From the NCBI GenBank assembly GCA_002686265.1, contig NZBA01000035.1, forward strand, positions 186,001 through 250,000: a stretch of 64,000 nt of DNA, given 5' to 3'. Below, in pieces: positions 1 to 9,081 of the stretch. How positions within the stretch are numbered: the first letter of the stretch is position 1; every line of letters starts with the position of its first letter. The position numbers and the translations under genes were made by a program. The notes below the pieces were generated by a model. The model worked only from the letters and a program-made list of their open reading frames with translations, was not told the origin of the DNA and did no database searches. The stretch comes from Planctomycetota bacterium. Lineage in GTDB: Bacteria > Planctomycetota > UBA1135 > GCA-002686595.

Positions 1-1
1 A

Positions 2-940
2 GAGGACCTCGTTCTGCATGGCGAGCGCTTTGATGAGTGGAAGGTCCGCCACGAACAACAGCTCGCCCTCGGCTTGGGGGAGCGGCTCGAGACGCTCTCA
101 CGCCGCGCCGAAGAACGTCTGGAGGGGCTGCGGAGCGAGGTCCGCGGCACCGGCGCCCTGGCGGCGCTCAACGGCGAACGGCTGGACGAGCTGAGGACTC
201 GGGCCTCCCGCCGTCCGCACGTCATGTGGCGCGAACTGGTCGGACCGACGGTGCAACTCTGTGGCGAGACGACCGTGGGCACGGGCGTGCTCCTGGCCTC
301 GATCGCCGACGAGGAGAGCGGCCGCTGGACGACACCGGTGATCACCGCCTGGCACGTGGTGCGCGACATCCTCCAGGACGCCCGCAACGACGATCCGTCC
401 ATTCCCGTCGCCATCTACTCCGCCGACGGCACGGTCCGTCAGGAATCCGCACTGCTGCTCGGGTTCGACCGCTGGGTGGACGTCGCCCTGCTCGAGATGA
501 CGACCGACGAGCCCTGCGAGTACAGTGCGAGGCTCGCCAGCCGCGAGCGGCTCGCGGCGGTCTCCACGTTCGACTCGATCTACGCCGTCGGCTGCCCTCT
601 GGGCAACGACCCGATCCCGACCTACGGCGAGATCGCCGACCGCCGCCACAGGGTGGACGGCGAGCTGTACTGGATGATCAGCGCCCCCACCTACATCGGG
701 AACTCCGGCGGAGGGGTCTTCGACGCCCAGACCCACGAGTTGCTCGCGATCTTCTCGAAGATCTACACCCACGGCAGCCTACAGCCGACGGTCGTTCCCC
801 ACATGGGCCTCGCGACGCCGCTCGACACCATCTACGACTGGCTGGCGGAGGAGGGCCTGACCTCGGTCGCGCCCACCCTCGGGCGGGGAACACCCTTGAC
901 CGCCGCCGCCTCGCTCGAGACGCCCCTCGAGCGCGATTGA
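2..940 (+). CDS. Trypsin-like serine peptidase domain protein, 5'-truncated by the window edge
   Basis: The reading frame is open to the first base, so the true start lies upstream. The visible N-terminal ~60 residues are charged and helical (coiled-coil-like). A chymotrypsin-fold domain follows. All three catalytic residues are visible: His in TAWHVV, Asp in WVDVALLE and Ser in GNSGGGVF. This is the layout of stress or surface-associated trypsin-like/DegP-type peptidases, but no PDZ domain follows; the protein ends about 60 residues after the catalytic Ser. An internal TTG at 74 is a possible start but would cut into the helical part. The substrate is unknown. It is followed after 73 bases by a same-strand sulfatase-like gene with its own probable promoter. 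Confidence 0.75.
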   Translation, partial: EDLVLHGERFDEWKVRHEQQLALGLGERLETLSRRAEERLEGLRSEVRGTGALAALNGERLDELRTRASRRPHVMWRELVGPTVQLCGETTVGTGVLLASIADEESGRWTTPVITAWHVVRDILQDARNDDPSIPVAIYSADGTVRQESALLLGFDRWVDVALLEMTTDEPCEYSARLASRERLAAVSTFDSIYAVGCPLGNDPIPTYGEIADRRHRVDGELYWMISAPTYIGNSGGGVFDAQTHELLAIFSKIYTHGSLQPTVVPHMGLATPLDTIYDWLAEEGLTSVAPTLGRGTPLTAAASLETPLERD

Positions 941-987
941 CCTTCCACCTCCTGCGCACCGACCCGGAAAATGGGTCGGCGGCGGGC

Positions 988-993
988 TAGGAT
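988..993 (+). promoter_or_regulatory. Candidate -10 element (TAGGAT) before the first sulfatase-like gene
   Basis: The sequence GCGGGCTAGGAT ends 20 bases before the ATG at 1014. An identical 12-base string ends 16 bases before the ATG of the second sulfatase-like gene (4758). TAGGAT fits a TAnnnT -10 hexamer. No convincing -35 is visible in either case. Confidence 0.35.
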
Positions 994-1013
994 AGCAAGA
1001 GACTCACGGCTCG

Positions 1014-2933
1014 ATGCGTCTTCGATCTCTCACCCTCTCCGCCCTCGCCTTGCTCGCCCTCGGCGCCTGCTCTCGCGAAGCCGGCGAAGTTGGCGAGGCC
1101 GCCGTGGTTTGGCAGGTGGAGGTCCCGCTGATCCCGCGCAGGGCGTACGAGGGCGTCGAGCTCCAGAACAGCCGAGCGCCGGTGCGGCCGGGGTTCCTCT
1201 CCCCTTACCTGCCACGGACAGCGAAGCTCGGCTCCTTACCTGCGCTTGTCGCACCTCCACCCGCCACCGTGCGCATCCCGCTGCCCGAAGGTCTCGAGCC
1301 GAGCTCGCGCCTGCGCCTCGCGCTCGGGCTGGGGATCACGGCCTACAGTGGGGCCGCGAAGCGAGTCGTGCGCTTCACCGTCGAACTCGATGGCCGGGTG
1401 GCCCTGCAGCGCGAGCGCGAGGCCCACCGATCGGTGCCCGAAGACGGGCGGGACTGGGAGCACTCCGAGATCGAGCTCGACGGGGCGCGAGAGCTCGTGC
1501 TGCGCACCGAGTTATGGGAGGCCGGGCGCTCCATCGAGGAAACAGAGGGTATCGATGCTGCCTTCGCGCTGCTCGAAGTGCTCTCGCCTCTCACCGTGCA
1601 CCGCTCTCGCGCGACGGTGAAGGCACCTAACGTGATCTGCGTCCTGATCGACACGCTGCGTGCCGACCGCTTGGGATGCTACGGGTACGAGCGCCCGACC
1701 AGCTCCGCCATCGATCGGATAGCAGCCACGGGCGTCCTGTTCGAACAGGCCTTCGCCCCCTCACCGTGGACATGGCCGTCCACGGCTTCCTTGCTGACTT
1801 CCCTCGAACCGCCTCACCACGGCCTGGTCGACCACGACGCGTGCTTCCTGGCGAACGAGCTGTGCACCCTTCCAGAGTCCATGCAGCGCGCGGGCCTGCA
1901 CACCGCCGGATTCAGCGTGAACCCGCTCGTCCACTCCATCCGCAACTTCCACCAGGGCTTCGATCTGTTCGAGGAGCGCCTCTGGACTCCCGCGCCCGAA
2001 CTGATGGCCGACGTGGAGGGCTGGCTGCGATCGCACGCCGGCGAGCGCTTCTTCCTCTCCCTCCACGTCGCGGATCCCCACGGGCCGTACGAGCCGGACC
2101 CCACGCTCGCCGGAAACCTCGTCGGGGATCCTCCCCCCGGTTACTCCCACGGAGTGTGCAAGAAGCTGCTCAGCGCGCGCATGGCCGGGGAGCCCGTCGA
2201 TGAGGAGCAGCTAGAGGTCTTCACGCGGCACATCTCCGACCTCTACGACGGGGAGGTAGCCACCGTGGACCACGCCATCGGGCGCCTGGTCGCCCTCCTC
2301 GAGGAGCTCGGCATCGAGGACGAGACGGTGCTCGCGATCACCAGTGACCATGGCGAGGAGTTTGGCGAGCACGGCCTGAACGGCCACGCAAAACAACTCT
2401 ACGACGAGAGTGTGCGCGTGCCCCTGATCCTGGCCGGGCCGGGGGTTCCCGTCGGCGCGCGCCAGGCCGGCCGAGCGGAGATGCGATTCTTGGGTCAGAC
2501 CCTCCTGGATCTTGCCGATATCGAGGCGGCCGGGTTCCCGCCCGGTCCGAACCTACTCGACGAGGATCGGCTTCCCTCAGGGGAGGAAGAGCCGCTCTTC
2601 CTGTCCACCTTCCGAGGCGCGTGGCCCGGGGGAAGGGGCGAGCAAGCGTTGGTCGTGCACGAGCTCTTCAGCCTGCGCCAGGACGACTACACGCTTCTGT
2701 GGGCTCCGCGCGAGGACGGCCCCGACGACGACCTAGTGCGGATGTTCGATCGCGGTAGCGATCCGGGGATGTTCATCGACATCGCCCCCAGCCACCCCGA
2801 ACGGGTGCGGCGTATGACGACCGCCATCGCCAGCTGGCTCGAGCGCTGCGAGAGCCGGCGCCCCCCGACGCTCGACGGGGGCCGGGCGGCCATCGAGCTC
2901 TTGCAGGGGCTGGGTTACATCGAGGAGCGGTGA
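1014..2933 (+). CDS. Sulfatase-superfamily lipoprotein (Thr nucleophile type)
   Basis: A 639-residue predicted lipoprotein: a hydrophobic leader ends in LGAC, so Cys19 would be lipidated. Residues ~20-205 form a beta-rich, Arg/Glu-rich domain. From ~208 an alkaline-phosphatase-superfamily sulfatase domain starts with NVICVLIDTLRADRLGCYGY (metal-binding Asp) and includes SDHGEEFGEHG. The nucleophile motif reads T-W-P-S-T (Thr253) where formylglycine sulfatases have C/S-x-P-x-R. It therefore cannot mature to formylglycine at this site and more likely cleaves or transfers phosphate esters or has an unknown substrate. The annotation 'sulfatase' would be by homology only. purH converges on it 16 bases downstream. 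Confidence 0.8.
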   Translation: MRLRSLTLSALALLALGACSREAGEVGEAAVVWQVEVPLIPRRAYEGVELQNSRAPVRPGFLSPYLPRTAKLGSLPALVAPPPATVRIPLPEGLEPSSRLRLALGLGITAYSGAAKRVVRFTVELDGRVALQREREAHRSVPEDGRDWEHSEIELDGARELVLRTELWEAGRSIEETEGIDAAFALLEVLSPLTVHRSRATVKAPNVICVLIDTLRADRLGCYGYERPTSSAIDRIAATGVLFEQAFAPSPWTWPSTASLLTSLEPPHHGLVDHDACFLANELCTLPESMQRAGLHTAGFSVNPLVHSIRNFHQGFDLFEERLWTPAPELMADVEGWLRSHAGERFFLSLHVADPHGPYEPDPTLAGNLVGDPPPGYSHGVCKKLLSARMAGEPVDEEQLEVFTRHISDLYDGEVATVDHAIGRLVALLEELGIEDETVLAITSDHGEEFGEHGLNGHAKQLYDESVRVPLILAGPGVPVGARQAGRAEMRFLGQTLLDLADIEAAGFPPGPNLLDEDRLPSGEEEPLFLSTFRGAWPGGRGEQALVVHELFSLRQDDYTLLWAPREDGPDDDLVRMFDRGSDPGMFIDIAPSHPERVRRMTTAIASWLERCESRRPPTLDGGRAAIELLQGLGYIEER

Positions 2934-2949
2934 ACGTCCTGGCTGGCAC

Positions 2950-4542
2950 TCAGTGACGGAAGTGTCGTGCTCCGGTGAAGACCATCACTGCGTCCAAACG
3001 GTCACAGCTGGCGACCACCTCCTCGTCTCGCACCGAACCACCCGGCTGCAAGATCGCACTGACTCCCGCCTCGACAGCGGTCTCGATTCCGTCGGGGAAG
3101 GGGAAGAAGGCGTCGGACGCCAGCACGGCCCCCGCTACCTCCTCGCCGGCCTTGTGGACAGCCATGCGCACGGCGTCCACGCGGCTCATCTGCCCCGCTC
3201 CCACGCCCAGCACGCGACGCCCCTTGGCGATCACGATGGCGTTGGACTTGACGTGCTTGGCGATCTTCTCGGCGAAGAGCAACCCCTCGAGCTGCTCCTC
3301 GTCCGGTTGCCTCTCGGTCTTGACCTCACAGTCCTTCGCCGCGGCCCGTCGGAGGTCCCGCCCCTGAAGGAGGAAGCCACCGACCATCTTCTTCATCTCG
3401 ATGTCGTTCACCGAGCGCGTTTGGGGGCCGAACTCACCGCAGGCCAACAGGCGCACGCTCTTCCCCCAGCGAGGCTTCTCGGTCAGCAGGCCAAAAGCGT
3501 CGTCATCGAACGAGGGCGCGATGATCGCTTCCACGAAGCGGTTGCCGGACACGAGGAACTCGGCCGAAGCGAGGTTGACCGGACGGGTGAAGGCGAGCAC
3601 GGATCCGAAAGCGGAGAGAGGGTCTCCCTCCCAGGCAGCCTCCAGAGCTTCTTCGATCGCCTCGGCCTGCGCCGCTCCGCAAGGGTTGTTGTGCTTGGTC
3701 ACCGCGACGAAGGGGGCGTCGAACTCCTTGGCGAGCGCCAGCGCCGCATCCAGGTCGACGTAGTTGTTGAAGGACAGGGCCTTGCCATTGAGCCCCTCCG
3801 CCGATGCCGCGCTCGGCTCGTCGCACTGAGCGCTGCGGTAGAAAGCCGCCGACTGGTGCGGGTTCTCTCCGTAGCGCAGCTCGGCGACCTTCTCGCCGCC
3901 GATGGTGAAGGTCTCGGGGAAGGGGGTCGGGGCGAGCCCTTCCGCGCACTCTTGCTCGAAGAGCCAACGACTGATGGCGGCGTCGTAGCGGGCGGTCAGG
4001 CTGAAGGCCTTCACGGCCAGTTCCCGCCTCAGCTCATCGGACAGCGTGCCCTCGAGGCGCTGCATCTCGTCGAGGACCCGTCCGTAGTCCCCTGGGTCGG
4101 TGACCACCCCCACGTGGAGGTGGTTCTTGGCGGCCGAGCGCACCATCGAGGGTCCGCCGATGTCGATCTGCTCGACGGCATCGCCGCGGGTCACGCCAGC
4201 CTGACGGATGGTCGCCTCGAAGGGGTACAGGTTGACCACAGCCAGATCGATGGCGCCGATGCCGTGGCTCTCCATGGCTCGAGCGTGGTTGGGATCGTGG
4301 CGCAAGGCCAGCAGTCCCCCGTGGATCAGCGGGTGGAGCGTCTTCACGCGCCCATTCATCATCTCGGGAAAACCCGTGACCTCGCTGACCTCGCGAACGG
4401 GGATCCCCGCGGCCGCGAGCTTGGCGTGGGTGCCGCCGGTGGAGACGAGCTCCACATCCATCTGCGCCAGGACGCGCGCGAAGTTCTCGATGCCGCTCTT
4501 GTCAGAAACGCTGATCAGCGCACGCCGAATCTTGGTTGTCAT
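2950..4542 (-). CDS. purH: Bifunctional AICAR formyltransferase / IMP cyclohydrolase
   Basis: Catalyses the last two steps of de novo purine synthesis: formylation of AICAR with 10-formyl-THF, then ring closure to IMP. The N-terminal MGS-like cyclohydrolase domain begins RALISVSDKSGI and includes VSTGGT and GRVKTLHP. The C-terminal transformylase domain carries the KHNNPCG signature near residue 280. Length 530 aa is normal for the family. I chose the ATG at 4542 over an in-frame GTG six codons upstream because GGAG lies about 9 bases before the ATG and the PurH homology begins there. It is transcribed toward the first sulfatase-like gene and appears monocistronic. Confidence 0.96.
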   Translation of the reverse strand: MTTKIRRALISVSDKSGIENFARVLAQMDVELVSTGGTHAKLAAAGIPVREVSEVTGFPEMMNGRVKTLHPLIHGGLLALRHDPNHARAMESHGIGAIDLAVVNLYPFEATIRQAGVTRGDAVEQIDIGGPSMVRSAAKNHLHVGVVTDPGDYGRVLDEMQRLEGTLSDELRRELAVKAFSLTARYDAAISRWLFEQECAEGLAPTPFPETFTIGGEKVAELRYGENPHQSAAFYRSAQCDEPSAASAEGLNGKALSFNNYVDLDAALALAKEFDAPFVAVTKHNNPCGAAQAEAIEEALEAAWEGDPLSAFGSVLAFTRPVNLASAEFLVSGNRFVEAIIAPSFDDDAFGLLTEKPRWGKSVRLLACGEFGPQTRSVNDIEMKKMVGGFLLQGRDLRRAAAKDCEVKTERQPDEEQLEGLLFAEKIAKHVKSNAIVIAKGRRVLGVGAGQMSRVDAVRMAVHKAGEEVAGAVLASDAFFPFPDGIETAVEAGVSAILQPGGSVRDEEVVASCDRLDAVMVFTGARHFRH

Positions 4543-4735
4543 GCTCAATCTCCAGCCCACCCGGGCTCGAAGCGGGGAGTTCCTGTGGTCATGCCGCCCG
4601 CGGAATCGCGTGCGCCGTGGGGAGTGTAGCTCGGCGGGCGAGCGCGCCCAAAGCTCTTCCCTCCCAGGCCCTGTCCGATCGCTCCAGCGTCGGGTGTTTG
4701 CGTGTTCTTGAGGGAAGCGGAGGGCATGTGCGGGC

Positions 4736-4741
4736 TAGGAT
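4736..4741 (+). promoter_or_regulatory. Candidate -10 element (TAGGAT) before the second sulfatase-like gene
   Basis: Lies in the 215-base gap between divergent purH and the sulfatase-like gene. It belongs to a 12-base string, GCGGGCTAGGAT, identical to the one before the other sulfatase-like gene. A Shine-Dalgarno-like AGGGGA follows 10 bases before the ATG. Confidence 0.35.
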
Positions 4742-4757
4742 TCAGGGGAAGCCTCCC

Positions 4758-6383
4758 ATGCGAACGACCACTCCCTCAGCACACGCCCCGCGCGCTGGCC
4801 TGCTAGCCGCCCTCGCTTTCACCCTGTTCGCTTGCGGCGCGGCGGACGAGCTAGGGGGGGGTGACGAACGGGAGGGGCCCGCCCCGCAGGCGGCCGCCTC
4901 CCCTCGGGCCGGGCGTGGTCCGGTGCCCGAGCAGGTCGGCCGCGTACGTGGGCGGCCGCACGTGCTCCTGGTGACCGTCGACACGCTGCGCGCCGACCAT
5001 CTCTCGTGCTACGGCTACCATCGCGAAACCTCGCCCAACATCGACGCCCTCGCAGCACAGGGAGTCCTCGCCGAGCGGGCCTACGCGACGATGGGAACGA
5101 CCCTGCCGGCGCACCTGTCGATCATGACCGGCCTCTACCCGCACCAGCACGGGTACGTGGCGAACATCGGTGCAATCAAGAGCCCCTTCCGCTCCTCGCC
5201 AGGGAGGCGCACCCTCGCGGAGGCCTTGCGCTCTGCGGGCTATGCGACCGCGGCGTTCGTGAGCGGTCCGACGGTCTCCTCGAAGACCGGGCTCGACGTG
5301 GGCTTCGACACCTTCGACGAGCACGCGCCGAGCGGGGCGAGAGTCGAGAGCCTCGTCGCACGCTCTCGGCCGGCAGAGATCACCAGCGCCCGCGCTCTGA
5401 GCTGGCTTGCCGACCAAGAAGGGGACCAGCCGTTGTTCCTTTGGGTCCACTACTGGGATCCCCACGAGCCCAATCAGCCTCCCGCCGCCTTCGCCGAGCG
5501 GTTCTCCGACGACGAGGGACTCGAGGAGCTGATCGCTAGGCGTGCCATCGATCCGGCCAAGCTCACACAGCGCTTCCAGCCGCGCGAACTTGCTCGCATC
5601 TTCGCGCCCGAGCTACACGCGAGCATCCGCGCCGGCGAGGACGTCTCCTTCCCGCCCGTGGACACCGCCGCCATTCGCAAGTTGATCAACCTCTACGACG
5701 CCGACGTGGCCTACATGGACCACCACTTCGGCACCCTGCTCGACGCCTTTCGCGAGCGCGGCCTGTTTGAGCGCACGATCGTCACGTTCACCGCTGATCA
5801 CGGGCAATCCCTCGGGCAGCACGACTGGTTGGAGCACGGACGCATCCTCGGCGAGGTCGTCCGTGTCCCCCTCGTCGTGCGCTTCCCCGCGGGGGTGACC
5901 CAGCAGCCGCGGCGCTTGCGCAGAGTCGTCTCCCACGTGGACCTGCTCCCCACCATCATCGCGCGCACCACCCACCCCGCCCTGCGAGGCCTGCTCGAGC
6001 AGGTCGCCGGCTCGGACTGGTTTGCGCCGGACTTCGATCGGCCCTGGGCCTTCTCCCAGCGCTCGTCACGACGCAGGGCCTGGGAGCTCGGCCCCGAGGA
6101 GCTCAACGGCCTCAAGTTCGCTCTGACACTCTACGGCTGGAAGTACTACCACCGGCCGGAAGCTCCCGACGAGTTGTACGACCTCTCGACCGATCCCGGC
6201 GAGCGTGTGGACGTCGCGGAGCAGTACCCGATGCGAGTCAAGAAGCTCGAACGGACCGTGCGGGAGCTCTTGGCGCAAGAGCCCTTCACGCCGGGGAGCG
6301 GCGACGTCCCCGAAGACGTACAGGCCGAGTTCCGCGACATCCTGCGAGACTTCGGCTACGCAGGCGATGACGAAGACGGGTAG
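4758..6383 (+). CDS. Sulfatase-superfamily lipoprotein (second copy, Thr nucleophile type)
   Basis: 541 residues with a lipoprotein signal (LFAC lipobox at ~residue 25), a Pro/Gly/Arg-rich linker, then a compact sulfatase-superfamily domain from ~residue 67: VLLVTVDTLRADHLSCYGY, SPNIDALAAQGV, TADHGQSLGQHD. The active-site motif is T-L-P-A-H (Thr115), again lacking the Cys/Ser that becomes formylglycine. The C-terminal LYDLSTDPGE motif is typical of this superfamily. It lacks the large N-terminal domain of the first copy, so the two are paralogues and not a recent duplication. The start is the ATG with AGGGGA upstream and a good signal peptide; the frame is open further upstream but non-coding in character. 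Probable periplasmic or outer-membrane hydrolase or transferase. Confidence 0.8.
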   Translation: MRTTTPSAHAPRAGLLAALAFTLFACGAADELGGGDEREGPAPQAAASPRAGRGPVPEQVGRVRGRPHVLLVTVDTLRADHLSCYGYHRETSPNIDALAAQGVLAERAYATMGTTLPAHLSIMTGLYPHQHGYVANIGAIKSPFRSSPGRRTLAEALRSAGYATAAFVSGPTVSSKTGLDVGFDTFDEHAPSGARVESLVARSRPAEITSARALSWLADQEGDQPLFLWVHYWDPHEPNQPPAAFAERFSDDEGLEELIARRAIDPAKLTQRFQPRELARIFAPELHASIRAGEDVSFPPVDTAAIRKLINLYDADVAYMDHHFGTLLDAFRERGLFERTIVTFTADHGQSLGQHDWLEHGRILGEVVRVPLVVRFPAGVTQQPRRLRRVVSHVDLLPTIIARTTHPALRGLLEQVAGSDWFAPDFDRPWAFSQRSSRRRAWELGPEELNGLKFALTLYGWKYYHRPEAPDELYDLSTDPGERVDVAEQYPMRVKKLERTVRELLAQEPFTPGSGDVPEDVQAEFRDILRDFGYAGDDEDG

Positions 6384-6527
6384 GCCTCTCCCACCTCCCG
6401 CCAGGGAGGAAGATGCAGGAGCGAAGACCCAGCCCGGGGGGTTCGCCGGGAACCCAGCCGGGGTTCTGAAGAGCCCTGCCCAGGGACCTCGGCCGGGGCA
6501 CCGGGCTCGGCTTCCCGTCGGTGTGGC

Positions 6528-6866
<339 letters not shown>

Positions 6867-7062
6867 CTTGAAGTTCCTGGCTGGAGGGGAGACAAGTGGA
6901 ATGGCCGTTCGAAGCGGGCGGGTGCGCCAGAGGCCAGAATCGGGGCAGAGAGAATATCAACTCGGTCGGATGCGGTTCCAGAGACGTTCCCAGACACTTG
7001 TGTGGCTCCCGTGCAGGGGGATGAAAGCGTCCGTGTTGCCGCATCCTGAGGGGAATCCGGCC

Positions 7063-7516
7063 ATGCTCAGCCCTACACGCTCCTTCTCCTCTGTCTTCTT
7101 GTCCCGTCTCAGCCCTCGCGCCCGGTCGCGACCTCCGCGGCCGTCCCCGATGAAGAGCGTGCGATCCCGCTGTTCAGCGCGGACAGGCCGAGCGGCGTTT
7201 GGAACTGGTCGTGGCCGAGTACGGCGCGTTCGGCAACGCGTAGGAGGGGATCCTCGCTGAGCGGGCCGACGCGATCCTCTTCGAACTCCGCAACCTGAAG
7301 GTCGGACGCCCGGCACCCGAGATCGAGGAGCTGACCTGGCGTTCATGGTCCGACGGCCCTGGGACTTCGGAGTGGATCGCCACGCGCTGGAACGTGAACA
7401 CCTGGCCGGCGATCTACGTTCTCGACCACGAAGGCGTGATCCGCTTCAAGGACGTGCGCGGGGCCGCGCTCGACAGGGCCCTCGACGGCCTGCTGGCGGC
7501 CATGAAGGCAAACTGA
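7063..7516 (+). pseudogene. Decayed secreted thioredoxin-like (TlpA/peroxiredoxin-type) gene
   Basis: No single frame is intact, but successive frames resemble a secreted thioredoxin-fold protein. A signal-peptide-like stretch (PYTLLLLCLLVPSQPS) is read at about 7068-7115, out of frame with the ATG at 7063. From ~7190, in another frame, comes QAERRLELVVAEYGAFGNA, a TAG stop at 7241, then ILAERADAILFELRNLKVGR and PAPEIEELTWRSW. The C-terminal half, IATRWNVNTWPAIYVLDHEG then VIRFKDVRG, runs to TGA at 7514. In intact relatives, PAPEIEG is followed by ~80 residues holding the CxxC core before ITWRS; here PAPEIE joins ELTWRS directly, so the redox core is deleted in frame. Family assignment rests on motif memory. 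Confidence 0.65.
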
Positions 7517-7538
7517 ACCAGGCCTCCTACAAGTACGA

Positions 7539-7571
7539 GGGCGGCGGCTTCAACATGTGAAGCCGCCGCCC
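7539..7571. terminator. Strong hairpin, probable terminator of the minus-strand selenoprotein gene
   Basis: A perfect 14-bp stem, GGGCGGCGGCTTCA paired with TGAAGCCGCCGCCC, with a 5-base loop. On the minus strand it begins 31 bases after the TAG stop at 7603 of the extended gene, the expected place for a terminator. It is 182 bases from the internal UGA at 7753-7755. There is no long T tract. Confidence 0.65.
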
Positions 7572-7602
7572 TGTTCTTGGCGTCGAGTCGGAGCCTGTGG
7601 AC

Positions 7603-8796
7603 CTAGTTTCCCGCTCCGTTGGGAGTGCGGGGTCCGGCTTCCGTCTTAGGTGCTCCCGAGATGTCGCCGAAGATGGCGCGCTTGTGCTCGAGGGTGACTT
7701 CCAGTTCCTTGCCTTTGGGTACTCGCCCGGAGTACGCCGAGAAGCCGCCGCCTCAGCACCCGCCGAACCGGCCCGAAGTCAGGACCTTGTTCGTTTTCTT
7801 GTCGGTGACGATGATCTTGGGCGACTTGGCCTCGGGCCAGAAGGTGTGGTACTCCTCGCCGGCGCGGCCGAAGAAGGCCACGTTCGGCGGCACGGTGATC
7901 GTCTCCTCGTTGACCGTGTAGTCGAACTCGGCGACGACCGGCCCTCCCCACTCCAGATCACGCACCTGCCCTGGCTTGAGGGCAAAGGGGACCATCTTGC
8001 CGGTTCGCATGTGCACCGACTCGCCGGCCTTGGTCACGTACCCCGAAGAGACCGTGTAGGTCCCTGCGGGCACGAGGAAGGGTTTCTTGCCTCCGGCCGC
8101 CGCGTTGAAGTGGTGTTCGCCGTCTTCGCTCGAGACGACGGCCGCGATCAGTTTCCCGCGGCTGTCGTAGTCGCTGCAGACGTCGATGGAAGCGGTCTCG
8201 CCCACGAAGGGACTGAAACTCGCCTGCATGCCGTCTGCGGAGATCTCGAAGTTGTAGAGGGCACCACCGGCGTTCACGACCTTCGAGAGCAGCCCGGCGG
8301 CCCCTCCCTTGCCGACGATCATGGCGTCGGTGCCGTAGTCGTCGTAGAAGCCGTTGTTGTTCTGGTCGAAGACCTTGACGAGGATGCCCTTGAGCTTGCC
8401 GACCACGGCGCCGCCGGGAGCATACCTCCAGGTCTTGCCGTTGCCCTTGAGGCGGATGGCGTAGTTGAACACCGAGCCCTCGGAGTTCTTGCCGCGGAGC
8501 TTCAAGAAGCCCTTCACTCCACGCACCTTCTCATCCAGCTTCCCGTCGGCGTTCGTGTCCACCTCGAGCCCGAGGGGGCCGGCCTTCTTCGTGAGGAATC
8601 CCTCACCGATCGGTATCTCGTTCTCGAATGACGTCCACTGCTCTTCGGGCAGGATGACGTCCCACTTCTCCATCGCCCGGTACTTGAGCGCGAAGGTCTC
8701 CACGGCGGCTCCCCCGTCCGCGGCGGGTGCCGCGAAGAGAGGGATCGCCAGGAGCGCTCCGGCCAACCCGGGAAGAAGAGCTCGACGCGCAGTCAT
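7603..8796 (-). CDS. Secreted protein of unknown family with an in-frame UGA; probable selenoprotein (Cys-Sec pair)
   Basis: A signal peptide (TARRALLPGLAGALLAIPLFAAPA) is followed by ~320 residues of beta-rich sequence containing DTNADGKLDE and DQNNNGFYDD, Asp/Asn-rich loops that could bind Ca2+. The frame meets TGA at 7755-7753 after GRFGGC, then continues for 49 codons (GGGFSAYSGRVPKGKELEVT and onward) to TAG at 7603; 36 of these codons end in G or C. Read as Sec, the protein is 397 residues with Cys347-Sec348. A hairpin starts 17 bases after the UGA, and the terminator sits just beyond the TAG. I chose the ATG at 8796 for the signal peptide; ATG at 8832 is in frame upstream. If the UGA is a stop, the product ends at Cys347. 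Function unknown; a redox role is inferred from the Cys-Sec pair. Nonsense mutation or sequencing error are the alternatives. Confidence 0.7.
7719..7735 (-). promoter_or_regulatory. Candidate bacterial SECIS hairpin
   Basis: On the minus strand, 17 bases after the UGA, GTACTC pairs perfectly with GAGTAC around the loop CGGGC. The apical loop begins 23 bases after the UGA and has G as its second base. Published bacterial SECIS rules ask for a loop of 3-14 nt, 16-37 nt from the UGA, with G among the first two loop bases. The hairpin is short, so the match is supportive and not decisive alone. Confidence 0.5.
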
Positions 8797-9081
8797 GTGG
8801 CCCCCCGTCCTCTCTAGCTTGCTTTTGTTCATGTGTTCTGTGAGCGGGGCTCCGCGCCCGAGGTGGGCGCTCGTTTCCCGACTGCATATTACCTTCGGCG
8901 GCCACGCCGAGGGCCCTCCAATCCAGCCGCCGGCTTTCTCCCAGGCGGCTTCTTGGGCCCTTCTCGTACAGACCTCTTACCCTCGCCGGCCGCTAGCGGG
9001 AATCCTGGCCCCGGGCGGGCCCGCGCCGCGACCCTCCGCCCCGGGCAAGTTTGCTGTAATGAACCCGCGCAGTGCGCTCGG

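Noticed and set aside
2953-4629. Long plus-strand open frame opposite purH (and similar long antisense frames elsewhere, e.g. 37655-40141)
   Set aside because: Products of high GC on the opposite strand of well-recognised genes; low-complexity sequence with no family signature.
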